DNA of 64,000 bases from Ambrosia x helenae (taxonomy: Eukaryota > Streptophyta > Magnoliopsida > Asterales > Asteraceae), in contig JAUTDX010007496.1 in assembly GCA_030844895.1 (NCBI GenBank), positions 22,801 to 86,800 of the forward strand. Reading direction: 5' to 3'. Under the pieces are notes generated by a model, which saw nothing but the letters and a program-made list of their open reading frames with translations, had not been told where the DNA came from and did no database searches. Position numbers and translations under genes: made by a program. Of this stretch, positions 1-12,340 are shown in pieces (within the stretch, counting starts at the first letter, position 1; each line of letters opens with the position of its first letter).

Positions 1-682
1 AGATAAGATTATAGCGATGAGAGTTATGAAATTTGAATTTGAAAGATGGACATATGTTATCCATTCTAGACAACAATTAGCCTACAAATACTACATCGTC
101 GTATGTTTTTTTTTCGTTCACAAATCACAAGTTCATAGGAAAAAAAAAGAGAGTGTTAACTTTTATTCTTTACTGTCATCAACATAAAAGAGATGTGATA
201 GTCCGTTGACGGTTTTATGGTTCGTAGGCGCAATTGTGTGGCGGTCTAGGGCAAGCCATTGGGTAGCCGCTACTATCACTAGGAAAAACAATCAACATTA
301 TTAAAAAAAAAACATTTTACTAGGGTGAACTGTATTGAATTTTTAATGTATATATATTTATTGGAATACATATTTTTTATTATTTAAATATTTTTTAATA
401 CTATATATGTATAAACAAGCCCGAGCTCACGCTCAGACATAAAACTAAAATCGTCTACTAAACGAGCCCGAACTTTATACACCGAGCTCGACTATCCTAA
501 ATCCCATTGAGACTACAAAGTTTTTTATAACGTTTTTTTGTTAGTTACAACTTATTATCAGCATGACCACATGTGATTACCATTTCCCTAAAATATAATT
601 ATAGTTCCAGTAACAACAGCAAGGGTTTAAAGAAGACGAGGAAAAAACTTATCGTACCTACGATCTGCACAATAAGGCCGCC
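1..682. other. Upstream region of the S26-like gene
   Basis: No gene is seen in this AT-rich stretch. Positions about 418-490 hold a short patch of GAGCTC/GAGCCCGA motifs, a decayed piece of the GAGCTCGAGCC-type repeat found more fully at 9720-10085 and 35352-35680. The last 80 bases should hold the 5' untranslated region of the next gene. I could not fix a TATA box. Confidence 0.5.
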
Positions 683-3600
683 ATGGTTTCTCACACCACC
701 TGGTTGCGCTATCTCGCCAGACGTTTCGAGTACTCACTTGCTCTCAGCGTCAAGGTTCCTTCCACCTAACTCTTTTATCTTATCTTTCCTTTACATCTTT
801 ATTATGCTTTGCTTCAACTTAATACGTACCGATTATTTGTTCTACAACTTTTATATTAATATCTTTATGAGCTAATTGGTTAAGATGAATGATTTTATGG
901 CTTGATTGAGGTTCTAAGGGTTTATAATACATTAATACCAGAGGTATTTATGCCACAAATTGAACTGTGATATAATAAGTAGAGCTGTTTGTTGTGGATT
1001 TATTTGATGTTAAACCTAGTTCATTGATTAGGGGTTTGTAATTTGTTACGAAACCGCCCCAACATTCGTGCTTGTTATGTAGTTATATGGATTAATCATG
1101 TGGTTTACACTCTCTAACGAATTAGCGGATACCGAGTCGGCAATTTGATCTTCATAGTCTAAGTAATGTTACTTATGTTATTTGTTTTTGTATGGAGAGC
1201 ACATTTTGAAGTAGCCTGATATCTAACAAACGGTGTTGTACCAGTAAGACGTCTGAACCATTAAGTGTTGAACCAGGTAACAGGTCTGAACCATTCAGAC
1301 TCAGTATAATGCTCACCCATTCAGAGGCAAATGTCTTTACCGATTCAGACATCTGCTCGCGAAACAAACAGTCTGAATGAACTATGTCCGAACGATTCAG
1401 ACATATGTCCCATTAAGAGCTGAAACAAACAACCCTAAGGGAAAGACTAGTTTAAGCTGGACATAACGATAGTGAATATCATATGTCATAGTTTTACTAT
1501 TAACAGGACTTCTACATAGTTTTGTATTTGGTGGTTTATCACATAAATATAACTTATAAAGTGTATGAAATTGTAGGAATTAGCATTTAGCAGTTTCTGG
1601 GTTCGTGAACATGCAACCTCAACTCCTTACATGATTACATCTGACACAGTTAAAAATCTTATTATACAATGATCTGCAATACGTTTTTGTTTGTTATTAT
1701 TGTAAAGAAATGAAGATAAAGAAGCGATGGATAAGAATGCATATAGGATAATGATACCAGAATTAGCGGGAGAAACTATAGCATGTCAGTTTGCTCAGTT
1801 TAAATAGTGGTGCCTTGGTGGTAAAAAAATACAGTCTTTCTGAAAGGGCTGCATTACATTGGAAGGATATACGAGTAGGGTAATTAGTAATGATCAGGTA
1901 AAGAGAGAATTACAAGATCATTTAGACTCGAGTGAATTGTAATCATAGTGGGTAAGTATTGTTTATTTTGTGCATGTGGCTGAGTTTTATCTAAGCTAAA
2001 ATTTAAGCTATTAGCAGTACCCGTTCATTCCTAAATTGGTCACTAGACAACTTTTTTTTAATTGATCTCAGTAAATGGAATCTGAACCTAGAGTTATATT
2101 CTTTGTCTCTTACAAGAGTGGACCCTTGGAATGCATTAGACTATAGAGTTCTTTTTAGTTTTTACCTAGTTATGCAAGACATTGTTTAACTTTGTATAGG
2201 AAAATCAGAATCTTTATTTTAACCATCAAAGACTTCTGTTCTATCCAAGACAACATAACGTGTGATGTAACTGGTGAAAAAAAAAAAGAGAAAAGGGTAA
2301 GACTAAGAGTGTATGCTCTTGGGGCTGCGCACATAATAATTAAAGAAAACATGAATATATACAAATCTTTGCTTAGATTGATGGTAAGTTCTTCAAAAAT
2401 CTAGCAAAAAAAAAAAATAATCATATTTATTGAACAAAAATCTATAGTTATCACTTATGCTATATTCAAACTTTCACAATATCTGCATATATTTATATAC
2501 AGTGAACGCATCTAATGCAACTCACATCTTCTCATTGCTACATACCTACACCCTCTCTTGAAAAAGGGCGGATTTGATGGTAGCCACTTAGACATATATT
2601 TACTTCTTGAAAGGAAGTTGTTATAATTCCATTTAATGGTTGCTTGTAGATTCGCGTAAGCACATATTACTTGATAAGATATTTAATTTATTTTATTTTA
2701 TTTTATATTTTGTTGCAGAGCTACGAACATGGTAAAATCACCAATAGAGAAGTAGGAGACAATTTTTGGAAAACTTTTTTCCAAGGAAAGTTGACATTTT
2801 TGCATTGGAACAAGGGAGAGGAAATGGCTCCTACAATAGCACCAGAAGGGGGAACTCTTCTTGTCAGGAAACTACCAGCTGCAGATCCCCAGTAATCTCA
2901 CTAAACTGCCAACTATCTGTTACTTGATGTTATGCTAAAAAAAGTTTATAAAAAGTTCCTGACAAAAATCTTGAACTATCCATCATGCTGTCATTTCTTT
3001 TGCTTAATTGTGTGTAAATGTTTTTGCTAGGCGTGTGTATGTTGGGGATGTGGTGGTCATGAAGGACCCTGAAAAATCAGACAGTTATCTAGTTAGAAGA
3101 TTGGCTGCCATTGAAGGGTATGAAATGGTTTCCAAAGATGAAAAGGACGAGCCTTTTGTACTTGAAAAGGATCAGTGCTGGGTGTTAGCTGACAACGACA
3201 AATTAAAGCCCAAGGTATTTCACAATAACCGTTACTCTGTGCTCAACTGTTGAAAGAACACCTTTTTAACTCTATCTGGAAATTCACGTATCTTGCATCT
3301 TGTACTATATATATTCCCTGCATATTAAAAGGACCCAGTGCTATTCTATTCTATCCTTTCCTTCACTTAATATAACCAAGATCTCAAGAGAGATCATATA
3401 TGTAACATCTGGCTTGGCACATAGATTAATGAAACTGTTCTACTACATGTCTAAAACACTCCTTAACGAAGGCCAACTGATGATTTTTTTACATCCACAA
3501 TAAAGTTATTAAGTTTTGGTAGTGATTAACTAGGGGTAGAAGTAAGTTAGGATCGAATGCTTTTTGAAACAATTAGGTTGCATTTAGTTGTGGAAAACAT

Positions 3601-5596
3601 TCTCCAATTATTCCATCTCTATGTTTTTCAGAAAACTAGGAGAGTTATGACCTGTTTTCCATTTTTTTTGTTCATATCAGCCCACCACCCCAAACAAAAA
3701 AATAGAATATAAGATACACAATACAAATAAAGAGAACAATTGAAATTCCCACTTGGAATTAGAAAACAAATAAAAAGTTGACAGTATTTTTTTCAACAGG
3801 CCAAATGCAAAACCAACAAAAATGATTATGAAGAAATACAAGTCCATCGAATCTGCAAGACCCGCATAAATCTATAATAAAATGAAAGGAGCAAATAAAT
3901 ACAACCAAAACCTACACTACTTAAAACTTAAAACCAAGCACAAAAAAATCGCCAACCCATATTAAAGGCTCACGACCCAAGACAGAGAATCAAGACCACA
4001 CCAACAGCAACCCCTTTTTGCAGCTCATCCCAAACCTACCATTAAGTATAGCTTCCAATACCAATAACATCCTTAGTTCCTTACTTCCTTACAACAAGCC
4101 ACCATCTATAAGACCATAACATCTAACAACAAACTGTTTCAAATTCAAACACACGACAACCTGCATCAAGATCGGCCTTCCAAGTGCAACCACTTTTTGC
4201 ATGATTGCATCTCATCCCAAAGGACCCAAACCTACATGCAAGTATAGCTTCCAATACCAGTTGCACACTTGCATCTCAACACCAAGCTTCCCAACATCTA
4301 TGTCAACATCTAAAAACAAACATTTTCAGATTCAAGCATAATGGAAAATGCTATATTAATGCAAAACACTTGCAATTACAAGTTCATTAGAGTCAATATT
4401 GTATGTCTTGTGCATTTCAGAAAGATTACAAGCTCAGTATTATAACAACAAACTATATCTAATTCCCAACTGACAGCATAACAATTCTACTACTATAGTG
4501 GCCATGAGGATGCTTACATCGAGTCTTGTTATTGGAAACTCTGTAGATAATGGTACTCCGTATTTAGTACCAATTTCAAGTACAAAAGCAAAAACAATTT
4601 ATGGTTTAGGGTCAGGGATATTATATATATATTATCTTCAAACCTACAAGGCTACAACTACAAAAGGTCCAAAACTAGGGTTCAGAGCATGAAAATGTAT
4701 AAGTTCAAGGTATCAAGTCAAGCCTCCTATTGTAGCCTTGTAGGTCTTGCTGTGGATAATGATCTAGATTTCACTAGTTGAAATGAGAAAGTATGGAAGC
4801 ATTAATCAATTGTTTATGCATTTTATTCTGGTGCCAAATATTATGAGAACAAGTAATCGAACAAATGAAATCAAAAGTGGATAGCAAACAATGAAACATG
4901 ATCTCCCAAGAAGTAGTTATGAAATTGTTTATAGGGTTTTCATTTTCGCATGAGAAGTTTTCTGGAAACCCATACATGATTTTTTTTTTGTGTGTGTGTT
5001 TTCCATGAAAACAGTCCTTGGCTATGTAATTTTTTGGAGACAGACTGACAGAGAGACCAGACCGAGTATGACTAACATTTTATAGTCCAGACGTCCACCC
5101 CCTCCCTCCTGCATTCTCTTTTGTGTAAATTACCTCAATGGAAACTTGTGTATAACTTTCTTGTGCGTCCTTTTACACTTTCTTAAAGTCTTCACATTTT
5201 TTGGTTCTGAAAATTTCAGGAAGCTAAAGATAGTCGATTATTTGGTCCTGTTTCCATGGATGACATAATCGGCAGAGTCTTGTATTGCTTGAGAACAGCA
5301 GTCGATCATGGTCCCATTCAGAACAGGTACTTTCTTGAAGTTGATAAAACATGATATACGCGTTTTGAGTGCATGAAAACTTTATATAAATGAAATTTTA
5401 TGATATTGTTACAATATGTGGGACTGAGCACAGGTACTTTGTTGAAGTAAATAATTCATGATCTCACATTTTTATGATAATATTATAACGCGTGTTTATT
5501 GTTGTGTTCGCCAGTCAATTCAGCATGCAAAAGGACTTGCCTGTATTGGAAGTGGAATTGGATGTTGATGAGATGGCCAAAAACCACAAAGCTTAG
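683..5596 (+). CDS. S26 signal-peptidase-like protein, probably catalytically inactive
   Basis: Coding exons are 683-754, 2719-2891, 3031-3214, 5220-5326 and 5515-5596. All introns are GT-AG and the frame closes to 205 aa. The fold matches the S26 family (mitochondrial inner membrane protease/type I signal peptidase): box 1 reads GEEMAPT (about residues 57-63), the second box is VRRLAAIEG (103 on), then ADN and DSRLFGPV. It matches from memory the Arabidopsis At2g31140/At1g06200 clade, also about 205 aa, including the C-terminal MAKNHKA. The catalytic Ser expected before Met60 is Glu59, and the general-base Lys position is Arg104, so peptidase activity is unlikely. The N-terminus (TWLRYLARR) is basic and amphipathic, suggesting organelle or membrane targeting. 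The start fits the family and has a GCCGCC context. Intron 1 holds repeat DNA (1180-1430). Confidence 0.88.
1180..1430. repeat. Degenerate MITE-like repeat in intron 1 of the S26-like gene
   Basis: The motifs GTCTGAA, ATTCAGAC and GAACCATTA recur in both orientations over about 250 bases, with ACAAACAACCCTAA at the right edge. This looks like an old hAT-type miniature element, as the TCTGAA/TTCAGA style is common in such elements. No clear target duplication was found. Confidence 0.4.
3215..5219 (+). other. Long intron 3 of the S26-like gene with a partial internal duplication
   Basis: This 2-kb intron has no coding content that I recognise. About 4017-4063 and 4195-4258 share a block containing CTCATCCCAAA and AAGTATAGCTTCCAATACCA, a short duplication about 190 bases apart. 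The ORFs here are low-complexity and lack any family signature. Confidence 0.5.
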
Positions 5597-6753
5597 AAAG
5601 TATTTGCATCAAAGAAACTCCTTTCAAATATGTTTGTATGTACTCTGTTTCCACAATATTTGAATATGTTCTCCTCAAGAACCAAGAGTCAATAATTAAA
5701 GTTCAGATTTTTTTTTTTTAATTCTTATGATCTTCCAAGTCAAGAGAAACATATTTGGAGAGAAGACGGTGTGTTCTTATCATGTTTTTTATACTTTCTG
5801 ACTTCTGTCCAGTTTGCTGATAAGGGTTTCATTTGAGCAGTTTCTTGCTTGGATTTCTCTATTTTTAGTATCAAACTCTGCCAGAATTCTGTCCTTGATA
5901 ACCTACTTGCATTTGCTTGGACACTCGCAACAATATTCATACTTGAACATGTTTCTAATTGAGCCCGAGCCTGAGTTGAATAAGCAGGGGAGAACTAAGA
6001 ACTTAGCCTGGGTTGAGGTTGTGGTTAACTGGTTATGACTGAGTCGTGTCTGAAATGTTCTTTTGATATAAACATCAAGATTCAAGAAACGAGCTAAACT
6101 CAAAATTGTGTATTAATGGACATTCAAGAAACAATCAGATCAAGTATAAATGATTTGTGTTGTATGTGTATGGTGGTAAAGATCTAACATATGCATTTTG
6201 TAGAACTAATCAAACAAAGTTTTATTAGTATTACATATTTAGTTGAATATGAATTTCCGACCGTTAGAAAATAATCCAAAAACACGGAGGTTGAACGGAC
6301 GTCACATTCTTAGGCAAACGAACTTGTAAATTCTTTTAAACTCGTAGCACGATTGATTATCCAAAAAAAACATGCTCGAACTAATACTTTTCTATCTTGG
6401 TAAATTGTATTGTGGTTTAAAGCAAAGAGCATCGATCTTTCAAAGCAAGTGTTTCGAGTGGTCCTTCTATTGTCTCATGAAACTTTTTCTAAAGTCATTT
6501 CCTTACCTTTTTGAATGGAGGTTGGAAATCAAACCCATATTCAATCTAAAACTACATTTTAGTTTTTAATCAGTTAGTTAATTAATCTCTTAACGCCCTC
6601 ATCACATTTCACATGGTAAGAGAAAAAGGTGAGGTCATATAAAAGCTTATATCTATTATCTCTCGCTCCTGTTGATTATGTTATCTCCCAGTTTTTACAT
6701 TCTAATTAATTATATTATATGTTATACAAAATAAACATATAAAGTTTTTCTTA
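5597..6753. other. Intergenic region downstream of the S26-like gene
   Basis: This holds the 3' untranslated region of the S26-like gene, then AT-rich sequence. Short ORFs on both strands at 5740-6100 and 6372-6569 resemble nothing I know and overlap each other. I see no gene. Confidence 0.5.
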
Positions 6754-7126
6754 GGGAAATTGGATTTTAACAATAACAACTTTGATTAATCCAAACTCAT
6801 AAAACGTTTACCGACAATCCCAACTTTGAATATATTTAGCTAGTTCTTGATGATGTAGACTGCCACATATGCGGTTCTACATTATCAAAACTTTATCACA
6901 TAACCTGTCCACATTATTATAACTTTGACTTATTTACAACATAAGCAATCAACGTCCTCAAATATTTGACTTATTTGCCACATTCAGTTCACGTTTTGGA
7001 AACTAAGAGGTTAACTTTCAACTACATAGAATCGTTGGTGAAAATGGTGAAAAATATATTCAAAGTTAAGACTATGCCAATAGATTAAAAATCTGAATTT
7101 ATTTTTATTAAAAATGCAATTTCCCT
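6754..7126. mobile_element. Candidate MITE with AGGGAAATTG ends
   Basis: The left end begins AGGGAAATTGGATTTTAA. The right end, read on the other strand, begins AGGGAAATTGCATTTTTAA. The roughly 370-bp interior is AT-rich without an ORF. A target duplication is not convincing (only a TTTCTT-like match), so the boundaries and superfamily are uncertain. Confidence 0.5.
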
Positions 7127-7157
7127 TTCTTCGAAATATCTAAACATTTTTATTTTA

Positions 7158-8663
7158 GAGAAAATTGCTCGAATGGTCCCTGTGGTTTGCACTTTTTTCA
7201 CCTATAGTCCCCTAGTTTTCAAAATTACAGCCATAGTCCCGAAATAGTGAATTTTTTTAACTCGGATAGTCCTTGGAGCTAACTGAGGTTAAATAATCCA
7301 GTTAAGTGGGTGTGAAATTACAAAACTATCCTTTCTATAAAACAAATAAAATAAAACATTGGTGGGCCCCACGTTTTATAATTAAATATATAAAAAAACC
7401 CTTAATCCCTACACCACCACCATCACCACCACCAACTTCATCTTCCCCATCCTTCATGAATCAACTGGACCTGGACCACAAACAACCAGATTGGCCCTCA
7501 CCTAACTGAACCCTGACTAAAACAACCACCACAACCTCCGCAATCGTCACTCAACAGCCACGATCCACCACCACCAACTTCATCTTCCCCACCCTTCATC
7601 TTAGTGGGACCCACCCACTTCATCTTCCCCAACCCATCACCTTCACAACCCATCTCCACTTTCATCACCACCACCACCACCACAACCACCACCCACTTCA
7701 TCTTCCCCACAAATCACCAACACCTGACAAATAGGATGAGCAGGACACTTACCACCAACCAGTTATGGGTCTATCCTGTGACGCACTGTATTATTTTGAA
7801 ACTACCCCTTTAGTTTAGTCGCTGCTTACTTAATTGAACCCAGAAAACAACCATACAATGAAAAGCTAATTCACAACAGAACCTTTTTATCTTTAAATTG
7901 GTCACAGAAACATACAATTTCATGAACACACAGCTAATTAGCTGGGGACTATTTCAGCTTTAAGTATCAAACCAATTTAAAGCAACCGCCACCATTATCG
8001 GAATGTACCACAACTCTACCGCCCCTCTATCTGTTTTCAATTTATTTTCCGGCGACCATATCTCTGTTATCTCTCTACACTCCAATCCCTCCCTTCTCTC
8101 TACATCAGAAGTTCCCATCTCCACACCAACCCCAATACGATACCACCACTACCTTGTTATATATTGTTTGATTCGTTTAAAGGATCTTAAATATGTGAAT
8201 TGTGGCAGGAGATATATTACTTTAGGCTGATAGATTGTTTATTTTATGGGGCTTAGATTCAGAACTTCATAGTTTGTAGATGGTGGCTGTGGTGGTTGGT
8301 GGAGATGGGTGGTGGTGGTAGAAGGTGGAGATGAGTGTGGTGGGGGTGGTTTTTGGAGGTGGTGGGGTGAGGAAGATGAAGTGGGTGGGCCCCACTAAGA
8401 ATGGGTGGAGACACATGATTGGCTAGGAGGTTAAGTGGGGTATGTTTGTAATTTATTAATTAATTGATTTTTTTATTTTTATTAAAGTAAGGGTAGTTTT
8501 GTAATTTCACACCCACTTAACTGGATTATTTAACCCTAGTTAGCTCCAGGGACTATCCGAGTTAAAAAAAATCATTGTTTTGGGACTATGGCTGTAATTT
8601 TAAAAACTTGGGGACTATAGGTGAAAAAAGTGCAAACCACAGGACCATTCGAGCAATTTTCTC
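7158..8663. mobile_element. Non-autonomous Mutator-like element with long terminal inverted repeats
   Basis: The ends are GAGAAAATTGCTCGAATGG and its complement, and the inverted similarity continues for roughly 200-300 bases on each side. The flanks are an exact 9-bp direct repeat, TTTATTTTA, at 7149-7157 and 8664-8672; 9 bp is the Mutator hallmark. The interior is rich in CACCACC on the left and GGTGGTGG on the right, so the whole 1506-bp element could fold back. No transposase is present. It ends only 142 bases before the RHON1 start codon. Confidence 0.9.
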
Positions 8664-8805
8664 TTTATTTTATAATATTGAAAAGATAAGCATAAACATT
8701 TCCACAATTACCCCTTGAATAACCCACATATTACAGCAGAGGGTTTTCCCTGACCTCTAAAATGCAAAACCCCAAACACTCCACCAAAACCTTAACTCAT
8801 ACCAA
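8664..8805 (+). promoter_or_regulatory. Core promoter and 5' untranslated region of RHON1, squeezed beside the Mutator-like element
   Basis: Only about 130 bases separate the element's target duplication from the start codon. AT-rich sequence near 8664-8695 could supply a TATA function, but no textbook TATA box is placed with confidence. Either transcription starts within this gap, or it starts inside the element. Confidence 0.4.
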
Positions 8806-11185
8806 ATGTTGCCGGCGTCTCATCTCATCTCTCACGCCGTCCCCGCCGGTAAGTTCTCCGGCCGTTTCATACTTCTTTACACTTGTCACCCGCTTTATTT
8901 TATCCATGTATTTTTTTTACTTTTTTTTTCACTAGGGTTTAATAAACCTCTTTTTCTTCAGAATTTCGTTATCTTTTTTTTATTAATAATTTTTGGGTTT
9001 AGAATGTTTGTGAGGTTATAGGTTCCTTTGAGGGGTCTCTGGCTTTCTGGGTTTTGGAATAAATTGCTTTTCTTTATGGTTTTCCTGTCGTTACGTGTTT
9101 GAACGCCAACCGTTCGATGAAATGACTGAATGGTTTCACATGCTGAACTTAGGTTTAACTGTAACCGATGATACCTGCACCGCCTCTAGCATAATCTGAG
9201 GAGTTACACTCTGATTTTTAGATATCATACTGCTACTTGCTTAGTACAAAACTGATACAAGTATAAATTTCAGTCTATAGCACTTTTAATGTAGTAAAAA
9301 TGTTAAACAATCATTATCTTATGTATCGGTTTTCTCAAAAGGTGTAGGCTTTGTAATAATTTATCTATGGTGCATCTCTGGTAGTTTATTCTGTTTTCTT
9401 TTCTGTTCTTAGAGATAGTAACTTGTAATGCCCTATAGCGGATGTTAATTTGGTCGTTTATTCTTCTGCGCGTCCTTTTATGGAGTATGTATTCAGCAAG
9501 CAATATTTGTTCAGTAGTATTTTGTAATACATACTCTTCTCTGCATAAATAATTGCGCACCCATTTAGCCATTTGAGTTAAGTTATCGCATTTGCAAAAG
9601 GTAGGGAATAAGCTCTTGTCGATTTGCCCTATTGTCAACATGGTTGGAATCTTGACGGGTGACTCTTAGGGAACTTAAGTTTTCTTTCTTTGTGACTACA
9701 CAATGGGTTTAAATATTGTTGATTATAGGGCATATGACAGGCTCGAGAGCGGCTCGTTTCAGTTTAAGAGGCTCGAGCTCAAGTTTGGTTCGTATGGAGC
9801 CTTATGTCTAAAGCTTGAGCTCGGCTCGCGAGTTGCTTTTAAGCTCAAGCTCTGCTCGTTTTCTATTTTTGTGTGTGTGTGTGTATGTATATTAATTACA
9901 CTTAATATATAAATAAAAGCTCATTTAGGCTCGCCTTGAGTTCGATAAGAGTAGCTCAGGCTCGAGCTCATTTATTAAATGAGCCTCAATAAAAGCTCTA
10001 GCTGGTTTAAGGTCGGCTCTGTTCGAGCTTTTAACGAGCTGATCTTGAGTAACTCATGATCAGCTCGACTCATTTACACCCCTACTTGCAAGGAAATTTG
10101 AATAATTACTCTCTTTCTTGATTTCCTCAGGTCACGGAACATCAGATGGCAGGTGCCTAAGATCACTCACTGTATCTCCGTGTTCTTTTTGTAACAACTA
10201 TAAAAGGCTCCCACAAGTCAAAATTGTACCTTCAGGAAATTTGACTTGTGCTTCAAGGGGTACCACATCTTTTATTTGCAATGCAAATTCTAGCGGTCAA
10301 AGAAGAAACCCGGATTTTCCAAGGCAAAATAGACCAGGGTTTTCAAGAAACAAGAATAGAAATAATGAAGATCGAGATGCCATTGATGGTTTTGAAGACT
10401 CTGAAGTATTCTCTTCAAAAAACGGCCAGCCTTTTCTTTCTGGTTCTCCCCCCAAATTCCAATCAACTGCAGCTCCTGGGCCCCGGGAGAGAGAAATTGT
10501 GGAAATTTTCAGAAAGGTCCAGGCCCAACTAAGAGAACGCGCTGCTCAAAAAGAAGAGAAAAAGGTCGAAGATTCACAAGGACACAATAAACAGAATGAA
10601 ACTGTAGATTCTCTTTTGAAACTCTTGAGAAAACACTCCGTCCAACATGGAAAAAGCACAACTACGAGCAGAAACAATAGAGATTTTGTGTTAGACAACC
10701 AGCCTGAACTGAACACTTCGTTTATAGAAGATAAAAGTTCAAAAGACTCGAATAACCAGGCCAAACATGGGGTCCAAACCACTGAAGCCCAATCTGTAAG
10801 GCCTGTATCAAATTTCCAAAAGAGGTCTCCGGTTTCTGGATTTAAATACAGGCCTCTTTTGACTGGTGAAGAGTCTCTCACCCCTGGACCATCAAAAAGG
10901 AAAGAAACAAGACACGAGCCTGAACCAACACCTGAGGTCAAAAGCAAGACTCTGTCTGAGCCAGAGGTTGAAAATGAAGCCTTTGTTGAGTTTGATGAAG
11001 GTTCAGATGATGACATTGAAGAGATTGCTGATGAGATTGATGATTCAGAAGAAGCAAATGTGATTGAAGATAAGGATCTGAGCAGCATGAAGTTGGTCGA
11101 GTTAAGGGAAGTGGCTAAAGCTAGAGGCATAAAGGGGTTTTCGAGGCTGAAAAAAGCCGAGTTATTGGAGTTGCTGACTAGTTGA
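8806..11185 (+). CDS. RHON1: Rho-N domain protein, RHON1 type, chloroplast RNA metabolism
   Basis: Coding exons are 8806-8848 and 10131-11185; the GT-AG intron splits a Gly codon and the product is 365 aa. The last 36 residues are a Rho-N/SAP-like fold (MKLVELREVAKARGIKG then LKKAELLELL), which in Arabidopsis RHON1 (At1g06190, by memory) binds RNA, assists RNase E processing and acts in rbcL transcription termination. The N-terminus, rich in Ser, Arg and hydroxyl residues, fits a plastid transit peptide. The middle is a low-complexity, charged, probably disordered linker. An acidic run sits at about 297-328, just before the Rho-N domain. The length is somewhat below the roughly 400 aa I recall for Arabidopsis. 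The start is chosen because exon 1 joins in frame to the intronless reading frame that opens at 10131. Confidence 0.9.
9720..10085. repeat. GAGCTCGAGCC motif swarm in RHON1 intron 1
   Basis: About 350 bases are built from overlapping GAGCTC, CTCGAG, GGCTCG and AGCTTGAGC motifs, with a (GT)n run near 9873. The right edge, read on the - strand, is GTAGGGGTGTAAATGAGT, nearly the same as the leader of the related swarm at 35352. It is highly self-complementary and has no coding potential. Confidence 0.7.
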
Positions 11186-11765
11186 GAATTTACCATAGAA
11201 TTTAAGTTCTTTGATCTTTCTAAATTTATGTGATATTACTATCTTTTTGGTATGTATTACCGAGTTGGGTTTGTGATATGGTTGAAAAACTTGATAATTT
11301 TTAGTTAATTACCATGGATTTTTTTTTTAATAACCATCTTTCATTCCAGAACAAAGAAAATTACACCATGGACCATGGATGTGCCAAGAAATAGACAAGT
11401 GGTTAGTGATGTGGTGAAGATTACTTGTTAAACACAAATTTTTTTAGCTGAGTAAGCTATTAGAAAAATGCTTAACAATACTATGGTTTACTTGACAGAA
11501 CTATGAGTATGGAAAAAAAAAGGATGAATACGGACCAGGACACACCTGTTAAGGAACCATTCCTCAGTGTGTGTTATACTTTTAGTGACACTTTTCTAGT
11601 CTCCATTCACTTTACATGGTATTACAGCCAAGACTCATCACTTACCAGAACTAATTCATCACATGTTCAAACCAATGCTTCCCAGATCAGCCCCTGTTTC
11701 GTGTCGTAAAACACTAATCTCCCTCCCTGTTTTTGTTCGAGATTCGTGGTTCCTTCATGCTCAGG
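11186..11765. other. RHON1 3' region and intergenic DNA
   Basis: The first 100-150 bases are AT-rich and fit the 3' untranslated region. The rest is non-coding. The small ORF at 11503-11709 has no recognisable features. Confidence 0.5.
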
Positions 11766-11890
11766 CACTAGTAGAGAAATGATTATTAAACGTGGTTATT
11801 TTGGCCTAATTCATACGCGGTTTCTAACCGTGTCTTAAGCCAGTGCATCATAAAACTTCCTAACCACGTCTACCTGCATGAACCGCGTAT
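11766..11890 (+). mobile_element. CACTA transposon end fragment
   Basis: The sequence CACTAGTAGAGAAATG is a typical CACTA left terminus. It is followed by ACGCGGTT, AACCGTG, AACCACG and AACCGCGTATGA motifs in both orientations, like CACTA subterminal repeats. No partner end is seen. Confidence 0.5.
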
Positions 11891-11939
11891 GATATGTTCT
11901 ACCCTTGAAGTGGGAGAGACTGTAGCAATTTTTACAAGA

Positions 11940-12340
11940 CGAAATGGATATCTTGGGTTCCCTTGAAGTGTTTTATGTTTTCTTGGAGGGCAGAAAAGGA
12001 CAGGATTCCTACGATGACGGTTCTTGCGAGAAGAAACGCTTTCTTTGAAAACCAGGATTGTTTGCTCTGTGAAGATGCAGCGGATTCGACGGATCATATT
12101 TTTATAGCTTGCGGGACAGCTACAGGGTATGGCTCCAGATTGAAAAATAGTGGACGTTAGATCCTATTTATGCATTTGTATTTCATGACTTGCTTGATAT
12201 TCATAAATACGTGAGCGGAGACAAGAAAAGGAGACAAGTTATTTATGACTTCATTATGGTTACCTGTTGGGCTTTATGGAGGGCTAGAAGTAATAAAGGT
12301 TTTCTGGGTATCGGAGCGAAAGTTAATGAGATTGTAGCGA
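11940..12340 (+). pseudogene. LINE reverse-transcriptase zinc-binding (zf-RVT) fragment
   Basis: One frame gives SWRAEKDRIPTMTVLARRN, then CLLC and HIFIAC, the Cys-Cys/His-Cys zinc pattern found after the reverse transcriptase in plant LINEs. After a frameshift near 12130 it continues (LLDIHKYV, later CWALWRARSNKGF), as in the tail of these proteins. Reverse transcriptase and endonuclease are absent, so this is a short broken remnant. Confidence 0.75.

Noticed and set aside
7306..7813. ORFs with Thr, Pro and Val runs
   Set aside because: They come from CACCACC/GGTGGTGG low-complexity sequence inside the Mutator-like element.
9303..9641. 112-aa ORF on the - strand
   Set aside because: It lies wholly in RHON1 intron 1 with no family motif and is probably chance or an old transposon scrap.
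10546..11196. 216-aa ORF on the - strand
   Set aside because: It is the antisense shadow of RHON1 exon 2, Ser-rich only because the sense codons are Glu/Arg-rich.
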